From the NCBI GenBank assembly GCA_021826315.1, contig JAKAZZ010000013.1, positions 1 through 57,490 on the forward strand: a stretch of DNA of 57,490 bases. The letters run 5' to 3'. Source of the DNA: Actinomycetes bacterium. Lineage in GTDB: Bacteria; Actinomycetota; Acidimicrobiia; Acidimicrobiales; Acidimicrobiaceae. Both the position numbers and the translations under genes were made by a program. The notes under the pieces are model-generated. The model was not told where the DNA came from, searched no databases, and was given only the letters and a program-made list of their open reading frames with translations. Of this stretch, positions 41,128 through 48,267 are shown piece by piece (within the stretch, counting starts at the first letter, position 1; the number at the start of each line of letters is the position of its first letter).

Positions 41128-42050
41128 TTTGTCTCCTCGGGTTCGACAAGTACACAGGCGACTCTTTTACCGACCTGCGTTGGTTGAGCTAGATAGAGTT
41201 CGGTTGAATCGACACGAACACGTAGTGGCTGTCCCTTTCTATGGGATAACCGAACTACGTCGCCAGGAGATAGCGAGACGATCTCTCGACTGGTTAGTAG
41301 GGTAGGCTCGAATTCTACGGTTACCTCCACTGGAACGTCATAAAGACGTTTTTCAATATTGTGTGAGAGGGTGTGGTCGACCTCGTCTTCGATTGGGTTG
41401 GCCCGGTTATTCAAAATCTCGGTGATCGGTCTCAAAAGTGGAAATGGTAAACAAATAGCTGTGCTAATCGGCTGCTCATTGGAGGCCGAAATTTCGATCT
41501 GAGCCAGTACGCACATCTCTGAGAGCGATACGAGCTGAACGAATTGGGTGGAAGCCTCAAGGTTGACACCGCCGAGCGTGATAGAGGTAATTGGTGCAAA
41601 TGCTGGAACGATCTGTGCGAGCATGTCCTCAGTCAGATTCTTGATGATGACTCTTTCGAGATCAGATAGTGGCCTCTTTGGAATATCGCCTTTGCCATTG
41701 CCTCCGAGCCTCATGTCGATAAGCCGCATCGAAAGTTCTAGTGGCATATGCCACAGTGCCTTTGAAGGAAGGGGAGGGAGTGAAAATACGGCAATGGAGG
41801 CAGGATCTTCGAGGAGACTAATTACCTCTTCCCACGGCTTCTGCTCTAATTCTCCAATGGTCAACCTGAAAGGGATTCGCATATTCGCAGTTAGGACTGA
41901 AGAGGCAGCACGTAGGAAGCTCTCTAATACCATTTGAAGGGAGCGCAGCTGGTTGCGCTCGAGGGACTTCGGCTTACGGAAGTCGAACGAACGCGGTGTC
42001 CGCTTTTGACTGGCTCTATTTTGTCCTGGTTCTGTAGCTGTAGAAGTCAT
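41124..42050 (-). CDS. fliM: Flagellar motor switch protein FliM
   Basis: FliM links FliG to FliN in the C-ring and receives CheY-P. The 308-residue product has the middle domain opening with SFDFRKPKSLERNQLRSLQM and continuing with LRAASSVLTANMRIP, and a C-terminal SpoA domain (VTVEFEPTLLTSREIVSLSP, then LRVRVDSTELYLAQP). The usual first-ten-residue CheY-binding motif (LSQxEIDALL) is absent: the 18 residues before the domain are polar and basic. CheY output must therefore use another site or another N-terminus. It is the first gene of the minus-strand C-ring/export operon. Confidence 0.93.
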   Translation of the reverse strand: MTSTATEPGQNRASQKRTPRSFDFRKPKSLERNQLRSLQMVLESFLRAASSVLTANMRIPFRLTIGELEQKPWEEVISLLEDPASIAVFSLPPLPSKALWHMPLELSMRLIDMRLGGNGKGDIPKRPLSDLERVIIKNLTEDMLAQIVPAFAPITSITLGGVNLEASTQFVQLVSLSEMCVLAQIEISASNEQPISTAICLPFPLLRPITEILNNRANPIEDEVDHTLSHNIEKRLYDVPVEVTVEFEPTLLTSREIVSLSPGDVVRLSHRKGQPLRVRVDSTELYLAQPTQVGKRVACVLVEPEETK

Positions 42051-42062
42051 ACTTGCTCATTA

Positions 42063-42089
42063 TTTTCGGCAAGTTAGAGACCAATCTTC
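42063..42089 (-). promoter_or_regulatory. Possible sigma-28-like promoter of the fliM operon
   Basis: On the minus strand GAAGATTG (42089-42082), 11 bases, then GCCGAAAA (42070-42063), seven of eight bases of the -10 consensus. The -35 fit is weak (four of eight). The predicted start is near 42056, only six bases before the fliM ATG, so this transcript would also be nearly leaderless. Confidence 0.42.
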
Positions 42090-42098
42090 AATCAATAC

Positions 42099-42114
42099 CT
42101 TTGAAATTTCAAAG
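42099..42114. promoter_or_regulatory. 16-base perfect palindrome upstream of fliM
   Basis: CTTTGAAATTTCAAAG reads the same on both strands and lies about ten bases upstream of the proposed -35 of fliM and 11 bases after the natB-like stop. Its size suits an operator for a dimeric regulator. It is too AT-rich and has no T-run, so a terminator is unlikely. Confidence 0.4.
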
Positions 42115-42125
42115 AAATCTTCTAT

Positions 42126-43358
42126 TTAGCTTGTGGTACGAGCGGCGCGTCGAATCGTTTTGAGGTTTACGCGCGCACCGATCTGCAGTATCGAGATCTC
42201 GTAAACTCGAGCCGCTACTTTGGAGGCGAGGACTGTAGCAACTAAAGATATGGCGATGGTGGCAAGGAAGTAAGGAAACGAAATCTGACCGCTTGCAAGC
42301 AAAGGCGGAGCTAAGAACGGCGATACGCCAGGCACTAAGGCAACCAGCTTTATCCAAAGGTGCGGGGTCGAAGAGCTGAGGGAGACGATTGAAACGATGT
42401 AGCCCACCAGCATTGGAATCACTATGGGAAAGCTAGCAGCTTGCGCATCTTCGGTTCTTGATACCATAGAACCTACTGCTCCGAAGAGGGTCGAATAGAA
42501 GGCAAATCCCAATATGAAGTAGATTGGTGCGGATACGATTAGCGCCGCTCCGACAGTTGCAGTTGGTGAACTTCCAATGGCGAAGAGTCCGATGCAAAGA
42601 GCTGCAATAACACCTGCGGCGTGAAGGATTGCGACTACGGCAATTCCAGCTATCTTTCCTGTAAGGAGCTCTATAGGCCGTAAGGTCGAAAGTAGAACTT
42701 CGACTACGCGAGTCGACTTCTCTTCAATCACGCCAAGCATGACCCACGCCCCATATTGGCCTAGAAGGACATACATAAGTACTAGTTCAAAGAGTGAATC
42801 TTTAGCCGGGAGCTTATTGGTTGGTGATGCTTTTGCAACGTCGATTATCTTTCCGGGAACGGGATTTAGGATTGCATCGAGTTGTTGGGAGGTAGGTTTC
42901 AATGCCTCGGTTGCACTTATCTGTGAGAGGCGTGTTGAGGTAGTGATTGCAAATTGGTGAATCAAATCGGTAGCGCTAGAAGTATTGACGAAGTAGGTGT
43001 CAGGCGCCTCGTAACCGAGCTTCAATTTTCCGCTTCGGACGTCATTGGCAAGCTTTGACTGGTCGGTGTATTGAACGAAGGAGATACTTTGTCCGAGTTC
43101 CGTGGCCACCGATGTCATTATTTCGCTTGAGAGCTTTGAAGCGCCTTCGACGCCGATGGGGAGCGGTTTACTCTTCGACGCTAAGGCGTGAGGAACAAAA
43201 ACATATGCAAATGCCGCAATGACGGTGATAATCGTCGCCACTCGAAATGCTTTAGTAGATAGGCGTTGCTTGACCTCGCGTTGGGCTACTAGAAACACAT
43301 TGGAGTAACTAAAGCTCGACTTATCATTAATCGCCGCAGACTCTTTTTCAGCCTCCAT
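42126..43358 (-). CDS. ABC exporter permease, NatB-like
   Basis: This 410-residue membrane subunit has one N-terminal membrane helix (VATIITVIAAFAYVF), a long extracellular segment, and five further helices in the C-terminal half (LFELVLMYVLLGQYGAWVML, and ISIVSLSSSTP region). The motif GVIEEKSTRVVEVLLSTLRP identifies the ABC-2/NatB family, which exports Na+ or drugs or lipids with a NatA partner. The ATG at 43358 follows GAGGAG by seven bases and overlaps the ATPase gene by 11 bases. A longer reading adds 26 residues. The substrate is unknown. Confidence 0.82.
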   Translation of the reverse strand: MEAEKESAAINDKSSFSYSNVFLVAQREVKQRLSTKAFRVATIITVIAAFAYVFVPHALASKSKPLPIGVEGASKLSSEIMTSVATELGQSISFVQYTDQSKLANDVRSGKLKLGYEAPDTYFVNTSSATDLIHQFAITTSTRLSQISATEALKPTSQQLDAILNPVPGKIIDVAKASPTNKLPAKDSLFELVLMYVLLGQYGAWVMLGVIEEKSTRVVEVLLSTLRPIELLTGKIAGIAVVAILHAAGVIAALCIGLFAIGSSPTATVGAALIVSAPIYFILGFAFYSTLFGAVGSMVSRTEDAQAASFPIVIPMLVGYIVSIVSLSSSTPHLWIKLVALVPGVSPFLAPPLLASGQISFPYFLATIAISLVATVLASKVAARVYEISILQIGARVNLKTIRRAARTTS

Positions 43359-44247
43359 TTCGGATCTCCTCAATTCTTTCACGAAATACGTCGGTGAGAC
43401 GCAGTCGATGAGGTTGGAAGCTTTCAACAAGTCCACGACTCATAAATTTTCCAACGATGGCGTTTGCTTCTTCTACTGAGTTTGAGCGAAAGAGTATGCG
43501 GTGCTTGGTCTTCGCGACTACTTCGACATCGATCAAGAGGTCTTCATATTCCACATGGTTTTGGACCAAATTAACTACGTACTGGTTTTGCGTTGAAAGC
43601 AAGGTCTCTGTCTTGTCACTCACAATAAGGCGGCCGTTATCGATGATCGCGACCTGCTCACACATATCTTCGACCACTTCAAGCTGGTGAGAGGAAAATA
43701 GCACGTAATTTCCTCGTCGTGCCCTATCTTCGAGGAGTCGCCTAACTATCTCAACACTCAATGGATCTAGTCCCGAAAATGGTTCGTCCATTACAATCAG
43801 TTCAGGTTCCGAGATAAGGGTCGCGGCAATCTGCGCGCGTTGTTGATTTCCGAGGGAAAGTGACTCGACCTTTGCGCCTCCTCCTCCCTTGATTTCGAGT
43901 TCTTCGATGAGGCTGATGGCCCTACTCTTTGCGTCACTTGCACTTACTCCGTGGAGACGGGCGAGGTAGATTAAATGATCCAAAACGGTCATCTTCGAGT
44001 ACAGCCCCCGCTCTTCGGGCATGTAGCCGAATCTCTTTGCGAGCTTCTTAGTTATGGTTGCCCCGTTGTAGGTGACATCGCCGGAGTCGAGTTTGACTAA
44101 GTTGAAGATTGCACGCATAGCAGTGGTCTTGCCAGCGCCATTTGGACCGAGAAAGCCAAAGACGACACCAGGTGGCACATCAAAACTGAGGTGGTCGAGT
44201 GCTGGCCGTTCGCCGTATATTTTCGTCAGGTCGTTAAAGCTCAGCAA
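43348..44247 (-). CDS. ABC exporter ATPase, NatA-like
   Basis: This 299-residue cytosolic ATPase is paired with the following permease. Walker A is FLGPNGAGKTTAMRAI, the signature is SLGNQQRAQIAATL, and Walker B is LIVMDEPFSGLDPL, with the H-loop in VLFSSHQLEVVEDM. A C-terminal domain after residue 215 is the form found in NatA/CcmA-like exporters. The start is a TTG at 44247, supported by AGGAGG ten bases upstream and by the immediate opening strand. No ATG lies nearby. Confidence 0.88.
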   Translation of the reverse strand: MLSFNDLTKIYGERPALDHLSFDVPPGVVFGFLGPNGAGKTTAMRAIFNLVKLDSGDVTYNGATITKKLAKRFGYMPEERGLYSKMTVLDHLIYLARLHGVSASDAKSRAISLIEELEIKGGGGAKVESLSLGNQQRAQIAATLISEPELIVMDEPFSGLDPLSVEIVRRLLEDRARRGNYVLFSSHQLEVVEDMCEQVAIIDNGRLIVSDKTETLLSTQNQYVVNLVQNHVEYEDLLIDVEVVAKTKHRILFRSNSVEEANAIVGKFMSRGLVESFQPHRLRLTDVFRERIEEIRNGG

Positions 44248-44281
44248 GTTCTTGCCGCCTCCTTTCGAGTCTTAGGTTGGA

Positions 44282-45031
44282 TCATTGTCCGTTGCGTTCC
44301 ACGCGTCTGCGTTGGCTACGCATTTGACTAGCCCGTTCAAACTCCAGAGCCGTCTCCCAGCTCATTCCAGGTGCCGCGGTCTCCAATCGAAATGAACGGA
44401 CCGATAGGCGTGAAAGCTCGGGATCACTTGCGGCCTTTTTAGCGAGTTCTATTGCACGGTGATCGACCTGACTATCGTCGATTGCCTCATATGCCAATCC
44501 GATTCTCAGTGCGTCGATACCGGTGGTCGTTTCACCGAATAGTCCTAAGGCAGCCACTTGATCCCGAGTCATTGTCCGCCGTGCGAGTGTGAAAAATCCG
44601 CCACCTGGGTGTAGTCCGAGTCTCATGAAGCCCGGTATCAGCCTTGCGGTTTCGCTCATTATGCGAAGGTCCGCACTTAGAGCAAGATTCAGCCCAGCGC
44701 CTACAGCGCTTCCTCTTACGGCCGCGATAGTTGGAACCGCCAAATTACCAAAGACATAAAACGATCGGTAGATGATGTCCATGAGGGAGTATCCGTCCTT
44801 TGAGGCGGGGTCAAAGTCTCCCTCCCATGCACTCGTGTTAGCTCCAGAGCAAAAAGTGTCGTTTGCTCCTTTTATAATGGCCGCACCTATTGATGAATCG
44901 CGGTTTATAACTTCGCAGATTGCTATCAATTCAGCGGCAAATTGAGCATCAATGGCGTTTTTTGTCGCTGGATCATCGATCGTTATAATCGCCAGACCAT
45001 CGCTATGCTGCAGATTTACCTTACTTGCCAC
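44282..45031 (-). CDS. Crotonase-family protein lacking the hydratase glutamates
   Basis: This 249-residue member of the enoyl-CoA hydratase/isomerase superfamily has GANDTFCSGANTSAW (oxyanion-hole CoA site) and GSAVGAGLNLALSADLRI. In hydratases one catalytic Glu lies in GGGCE and a second in QPEIxxG. Here the corresponding positions read GAGLNLA (Asn) and IPGFMRLG (Phe), so a simple enoyl-CoA hydration is unlikely. An isomerase, hydrolase or other crotonase reaction is more probable. Neighbours give no pathway, and it may belong with the upstream MoaD-like gene. Confidence 0.8.
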   Translation of the reverse strand: MASKVNLQHSDGLAIITIDDPATKNAIDAQFAAELIAICEVINRDSSIGAAIIKGANDTFCSGANTSAWEGDFDPASKDGYSLMDIIYRSFYVFGNLAVPTIAAVRGSAVGAGLNLALSADLRIMSETARLIPGFMRLGLHPGGGFFTLARRTMTRDQVAALGLFGETTTGIDALRIGLAYEAIDDSQVDHRAIELAKKAASDPELSRLSVRSFRLETAAPGMSWETALEFERASQMRSQRRRVERNGQ

Positions 45032-45082
45032 ATCCCCCTCCTTTTTTGATTAGGGAAGAGCACAACCAATGTTGATCTTTAT

Positions 45083-45247
45083 CTAGCTACGAAAGTAATC
45101 ACTGATCTCGCTGGCGTCTGCCTCAAGTTGATCGATGGTGGCTTCTAGCTCTTCGAAATCAATTTTGTCGCCTACAGATCCTGTTTGAGGTGCAGTCTCA
45201 TCGGACACGAAGTTTTTGTCGTTGCTGTGGTCGGTGGTTGATTCCAT
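45083..45247 (-). CDS. 54-residue acidic small protein after the MoaD-like gene
   Basis: A small gene not resembling any family I know starts four bases after the MoaD-like stop. The product is acidic (about 17 Asp/Glu), starts MESTTDHSNDKNF and ends with a helix ELEATIDQLEADASEISDYF, which looks coiled-coil-forming. The ribosome-binding site is weak (TAGGTTTGG), so translation probably depends on the upstream gene. The frame has no internal stop and a normal start. The ending lacks the GGQ/GGE of Pup, so it is not Pup despite similar size and charge. Confidence 0.5.
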   Translation of the reverse strand: MESTTDHSNDKNFVSDETAPQTGSVGDKIDFEELEATIDQLEADASEISDYFRS

Positions 45248-45251
45248 CAAT

Positions 45252-45542
45252 TTAATCCAAACCTATTCTCAGGTAGAAACTTCCTGTTGATGCTGTCTCT
45301 CGATCGCATCCTCCGCTCACCGGAGGAAGGAAGGCGACTTCGCTTCCGTCGCTAATCTCTTGTCCCACGGTCGCCTCGTTTCCATCAACCCATATTCGGC
45401 ACTGCTGGAGTTGGTCTTTGAAGTGGGGGCCGAACTTTGAAATGAGTTGATCGACGATCTTATCCAGGGTTTCAGGGGGCACCTCGAGACTGCGAGCGCC
45501 AACGGTTTCTCGAAGATTTGCAAAAAATAGAAGCTTTATCAA
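45252..45542 (-). CDS. MoaD/ThiS-family sulfur carrier with a C-terminal tail
   Basis: This 96-residue ubiquitin-like protein has the MoaD pattern IKLLFFANLRETVGARSLEV at the N-terminus and SDGSEVAFLPPVSGG near the end. In MoaD and ThiS the Gly-Gly is the C-terminus and is activated by adenylation. Here 17 residues (CDRETASTG then SFYLRIGLD) follow it. Either a protease must expose the GG, or the protein acts differently. No moaE, moeB or protease gene lies nearby. It starts two bases after the membrane protein gene and is coupled to the 54-residue gene. Confidence 0.78.
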   Translation of the reverse strand: MIKLLFFANLRETVGARSLEVPPETLDKIVDQLISKFGPHFKDQLQQCRIWVDGNEATVGQEISDGSEVAFLPPVSGGCDRETASTGSFYLRIGLD

Positions 45543-45544
45543 AT

Positions 45545-46666
45545 TTATCCCTCGGGTCTTTCGGGAGTTCTGTTCACTACGGTTGGGAAGTCGATCTCAA
45601 CTGCCTTCCAACGACGAGGTCCTGCCCATGGAGCGGGGATTGCATCAATTGCGTAAGCAAGCTTGAAGACGACTTCCTCGTAATTTACCCTCCATCCTAC
45701 AAAGTGGCGATAGGCCTCCTCCGTAGTGCGCTCGATGGGAAAGTCGGCACGTCGCAAAAGTTCTACTGCGTTTGCAAAGTCGTCAAATGAGACGGAGATT
45801 TCGCTATCTGGCCGAGGGTCTTCATTGAAGTTGACTCGCAGTGCGCGACCAATCTGTCTCAAGGCACCGTATCCGGCTTGGACAACGAGGCGTGCTTGCA
45901 TCGGTGCTTCGGATGGTGAAAGTGCTAGATGCATAGCTGCGGCATCCATCACTGCGAGGAGTGATGTTATCCAGGAGGTACCAGAGCCGGGAGACCTAAA
46001 TCTGAGGAGCGTTGGGTACGAGACATGACTTTCCGCAAGTTCCGCAGCCCATCGCTCCCATGCGAGATATATGATCGGCAATTCATCCATGACCGCTCCA
46101 ATACGACTCCGACGAAGTACCTCCGGACCCCATGCCGGATTACCCGCCCTAACGTTTAGCAGCGTCACTTCAGTTTCTCGTCGGTTGTATGCGGAGTAAA
46201 GAGTCGGGAGATACGCGATCTGCAGAGCAACGATTATCAACCCCGTAAATCCAGCCAAAAAGTCGACGGTGGTCGCCCACAGACTATTGGTGGTTACAAA
46301 CCCGAGGGTTAGTAGTGAAGCTCCAGCCTCGCGAAAGTTATCGTAGGTAGAGTGGCCGTTAGGCGCTAGTAGCAATGTCGTTGCAATTAGGAACGTTAGC
46401 ATCCAGGAAGTTAGAGTTAAAAATAGATTTGCTGCGGGCTGTGATGCAAGGATTGAGTTCTTCCGGGCGTACTGACGACTGTATTTAGTGAAAAAGTGAT
46501 AGACGTATATGACTACACGATCAATCAAACGAGAGGTTCGAGTTACGTAACCTCCCGGTATCACGAGTGTCCTAAGTACGTTAGCGACGGTAGCCGCGAA
46601 CAGGATTGCGCCGATTGCGGCTACTACGTATGCCAAGGTTGATAGCTCCCATGCGCTTGCTGCCAC
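45545..46666 (-). CDS. Membrane protein with a K+-channel-like pore segment
   Basis: This 373-residue protein has an N-terminal membrane segment (LAYVVAAIGAILFAATVANV), then a basic loop, and two further segments around LFLTLTSWMLTFLIATTLLL and ALQIAYLPTLY. Between them REAGASLLTLGFVTTNSLW resembles the pore loop of two-helix channels (T-x-G-Y/F), though it is not canonical. The C-terminal 230 residues are soluble and helical. The function is not recognised; an ion channel or a regulated transporter is possible. It heads a minus-strand group with the MoaD-like, small acidic and crotonase genes. Confidence 0.62.
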   Translation of the reverse strand: MAASAWELSTLAYVVAAIGAILFAATVANVLRTLVIPGGYVTRTSRLIDRVVIYVYHFFTKYSRQYARKNSILASQPAANLFLTLTSWMLTFLIATTLLLAPNGHSTYDNFREAGASLLTLGFVTTNSLWATTVDFLAGFTGLIIVALQIAYLPTLYSAYNRRETEVTLLNVRAGNPAWGPEVLRRSRIGAVMDELPIIYLAWERWAAELAESHVSYPTLLRFRSPGSGTSWITSLLAVMDAAAMHLALSPSEAPMQARLVVQAGYGALRQIGRALRVNFNEDPRPDSEISVSFDDFANAVELLRRADFPIERTTEEAYRHFVGWRVNYEEVVFKLAYAIDAIPAPWAGPRRWKAVEIDFPTVVNRTPERPEG

Positions 46667-46823
46667 TTAATTCGGCGATAATTCAATCACTATCAATCTA
46701 TGCGAGGATTAGGAAGATTATTGTTTGGCTAGATGCATTGATTGAGTCGAACTTTAATGGAAGTGCGATCAGTTGCCGATTATCTCAGCGACGTCCCTTC
46801 AACTTTCGAGATTGAATTGAAAT

Positions 46824-47705
46824 ATGGGTAACGAATCTATGAGCGATATCGACATTACAGCCCGAGATCTAGGTGTGGTTCGACGCCGCAGAAGTGACAC
46901 AGTGGCTCTCATCTCGAGCTATCTTCTCTATCTCGCAACGGTGGTCGTGCTCTTTATTGTCTTCATGCTATGGGGAACAAACCTACTAACTTCGATCACG
47001 CAGCATTCTTTGCTTACCACCTTTCAACATCAAGTCTCGACAGGTTTTTATGGGACTACGGCCGATGGTTCAGTCATCGGCTCGATATCGATTCCAAAGA
47101 TTGGTTTGAATATGGCATTTGTTCAGGGAACCTCGGAGTCGGATCTGATAGAAGGGCCTGGTCATTACCTCGGAACAGCCCTACCCGGCCAGAGCGGAAA
47201 TGTTGCTATCGCCGGGCACAGAACGACTTATGGAGCGCCCTTTTACAATCTCGATATGTTATCCCTGGGCGACAAGGTAGTTCTCACAACTCATACGGGT
47301 CAATTCACCTATGTTGTAACTGGATCTACGGTGGTTTCTCCGAGCAATACGACTGTCTTGAGCCCAACCCCCAATCCGACGCTAACCCTAACGACTTGTA
47401 ATCCTCGTTTTTCCGCTTCGACGCGACTGGTTGTAACCGCCAAGTTGAGCGGAAGTATCGTTTCAAAGTCGGAGGTCCTGATAGCAAAGCGTACAACGGT
47501 TGCTACGTCATCTTCCGTGAGCGGGAAGAGCGTCACCGGTGCCCTTCTAGCGTTGATACCAGCAGTTTTACTTTCAATAGTCGGTATAGCATTCTTGACC
47601 AAGAGGCGTCGCTACTTTGTTGTAGTGACGCTAATGGCGATCTCGTATCTGTTATGGCTAGTAGCTTTCTTCTTTGGTGGCCGCTTTTTACCTGGGTCAT
47701 TCTGA
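46824..47705 (+). CDS. Class E-like sortase
   Basis: This 293-residue transpeptidase attaches proteins to the wall by cutting after Thr in an LPxTG-like motif. It has an N-terminal membrane anchor (SYLLYLATVVVLFIVFML), a sortase core with GSISIPKIGLNMAFVQGTSE, the catalytic His in IAGHRTTYGAPFYNL, Cys in LTTCNPRFSASTRLVV (also holding the Arg), and two C-terminal membrane segments. TLTTCNPxFSA is the actinobacterial class E type, which prefers LAxTG. A protein with LAFTG is encoded at 51275. The stop overlaps the next lipoprotein gene (TGATG). Confidence 0.88.
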   Translation: MGNESMSDIDITARDLGVVRRRRSDTVALISSYLLYLATVVVLFIVFMLWGTNLLTSITQHSLLTTFQHQVSTGFYGTTADGSVIGSISIPKIGLNMAFVQGTSESDLIEGPGHYLGTALPGQSGNVAIAGHRTTYGAPFYNLDMLSLGDKVVLTTHTGQFTYVVTGSTVVSPSNTTVLSPTPNPTLTLTTCNPRFSASTRLVVTAKLSGSIVSKSEVLIAKRTTVATSSSVSGKSVTGALLALIPAVLLSIVGIAFLTKRRRYFVVVTLMAISYLLWLVAFFFGGRFLPGSF

Positions 47706-48235
47706 TGTATTCGTATACATACAGAGGCGCGGTGCTAGTAGGTTGTTTGGGAGTTGGTTCACTTCTCCTTTCTGCTTGTGGGTTTTCGTCGAATTCTACG
47801 GTGACAACTTCGGCCTCTTCGACTGTCGTCTCGACGACGACGACATTACCTAGGGCTAAGTTGATTAACTTTGGAGCTACGCTTCAGGCGTGGAATTCGT
47901 CACATACTTCTGACCCCAATAATTCAAGTGGGTATTGGCCTCGCCTTCCAGATGGGCGAGACACTTACTCATCGTTGAATGTTCAGGATGGAGTTGTGTT
48001 GGGGTTTACATTTGCTCTATCCCCCTCAATCCCCTCCGATCTTGCAACTGTTCTAGTGAAAAACTTCATGCCTCCGACAGAAGTTGTCACATCGACGGTT
48101 AAAGGAACTACGTGCGAGGTTTTCAATTTTGCTAAATTTGGCGGACATAACCCGTACGCGGCCCTAATCTTCGATGAACAGGGGAGTGTCAAGTCGATTA
48201 TCTTCGGCGTCGATACCCTTCCTAGCGGGTGTTGA
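47705..48235 (+). CDS. Small lipoprotein coupled to the sortase
   Basis: This 176-residue product has a signal peptide and lipobox (VGCLGVGSLLLSACG, cleavage before Cys). A Thr/Ser linker and a small domain follow, with LPDGRDTYSSLNVQDGVVLG and TTCEVFNFAKFGG, ending in Cys, so a disulfide is possible. The family is not recognised. The ATG at 47705 overlaps the sortase stop. A longer reading from 47654 lies in the sortase gene. It is probably outer-surface lipid-anchored and may aid sortase or polymer handling. Confidence 0.72.
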   Translation: MYSYTYRGAVLVGCLGVGSLLLSACGFSSNSTVTTSASSTVVSTTTTLPRAKLINFGATLQAWNSSHTSDPNNSSGYWPRLPDGRDTYSSLNVQDGVVLGFTFALSPSIPSDLATVLVKNFMPPTEVVTSTVKGTTCEVFNFAKFGGHNPYAALIFDEQGSVKSIIFGVDTLPSGC

Positions 48236-48267
48236 TTAAATCCTTGAGCGACTTGTGAAGGAGCGTT

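Noticed and set aside
45083..45247. The 54-residue acidic protein as Pup
   Set aside because: It lacks the GGQ/GGE C-terminus and no pafA or proteasome gene is nearby.
46775..46782. GCCGATTA before the sortase as a sigma-28 -10
   Set aside because: Seven of eight bases match, but there is no -35 (two of eight) and the gene is not a flagellar one.
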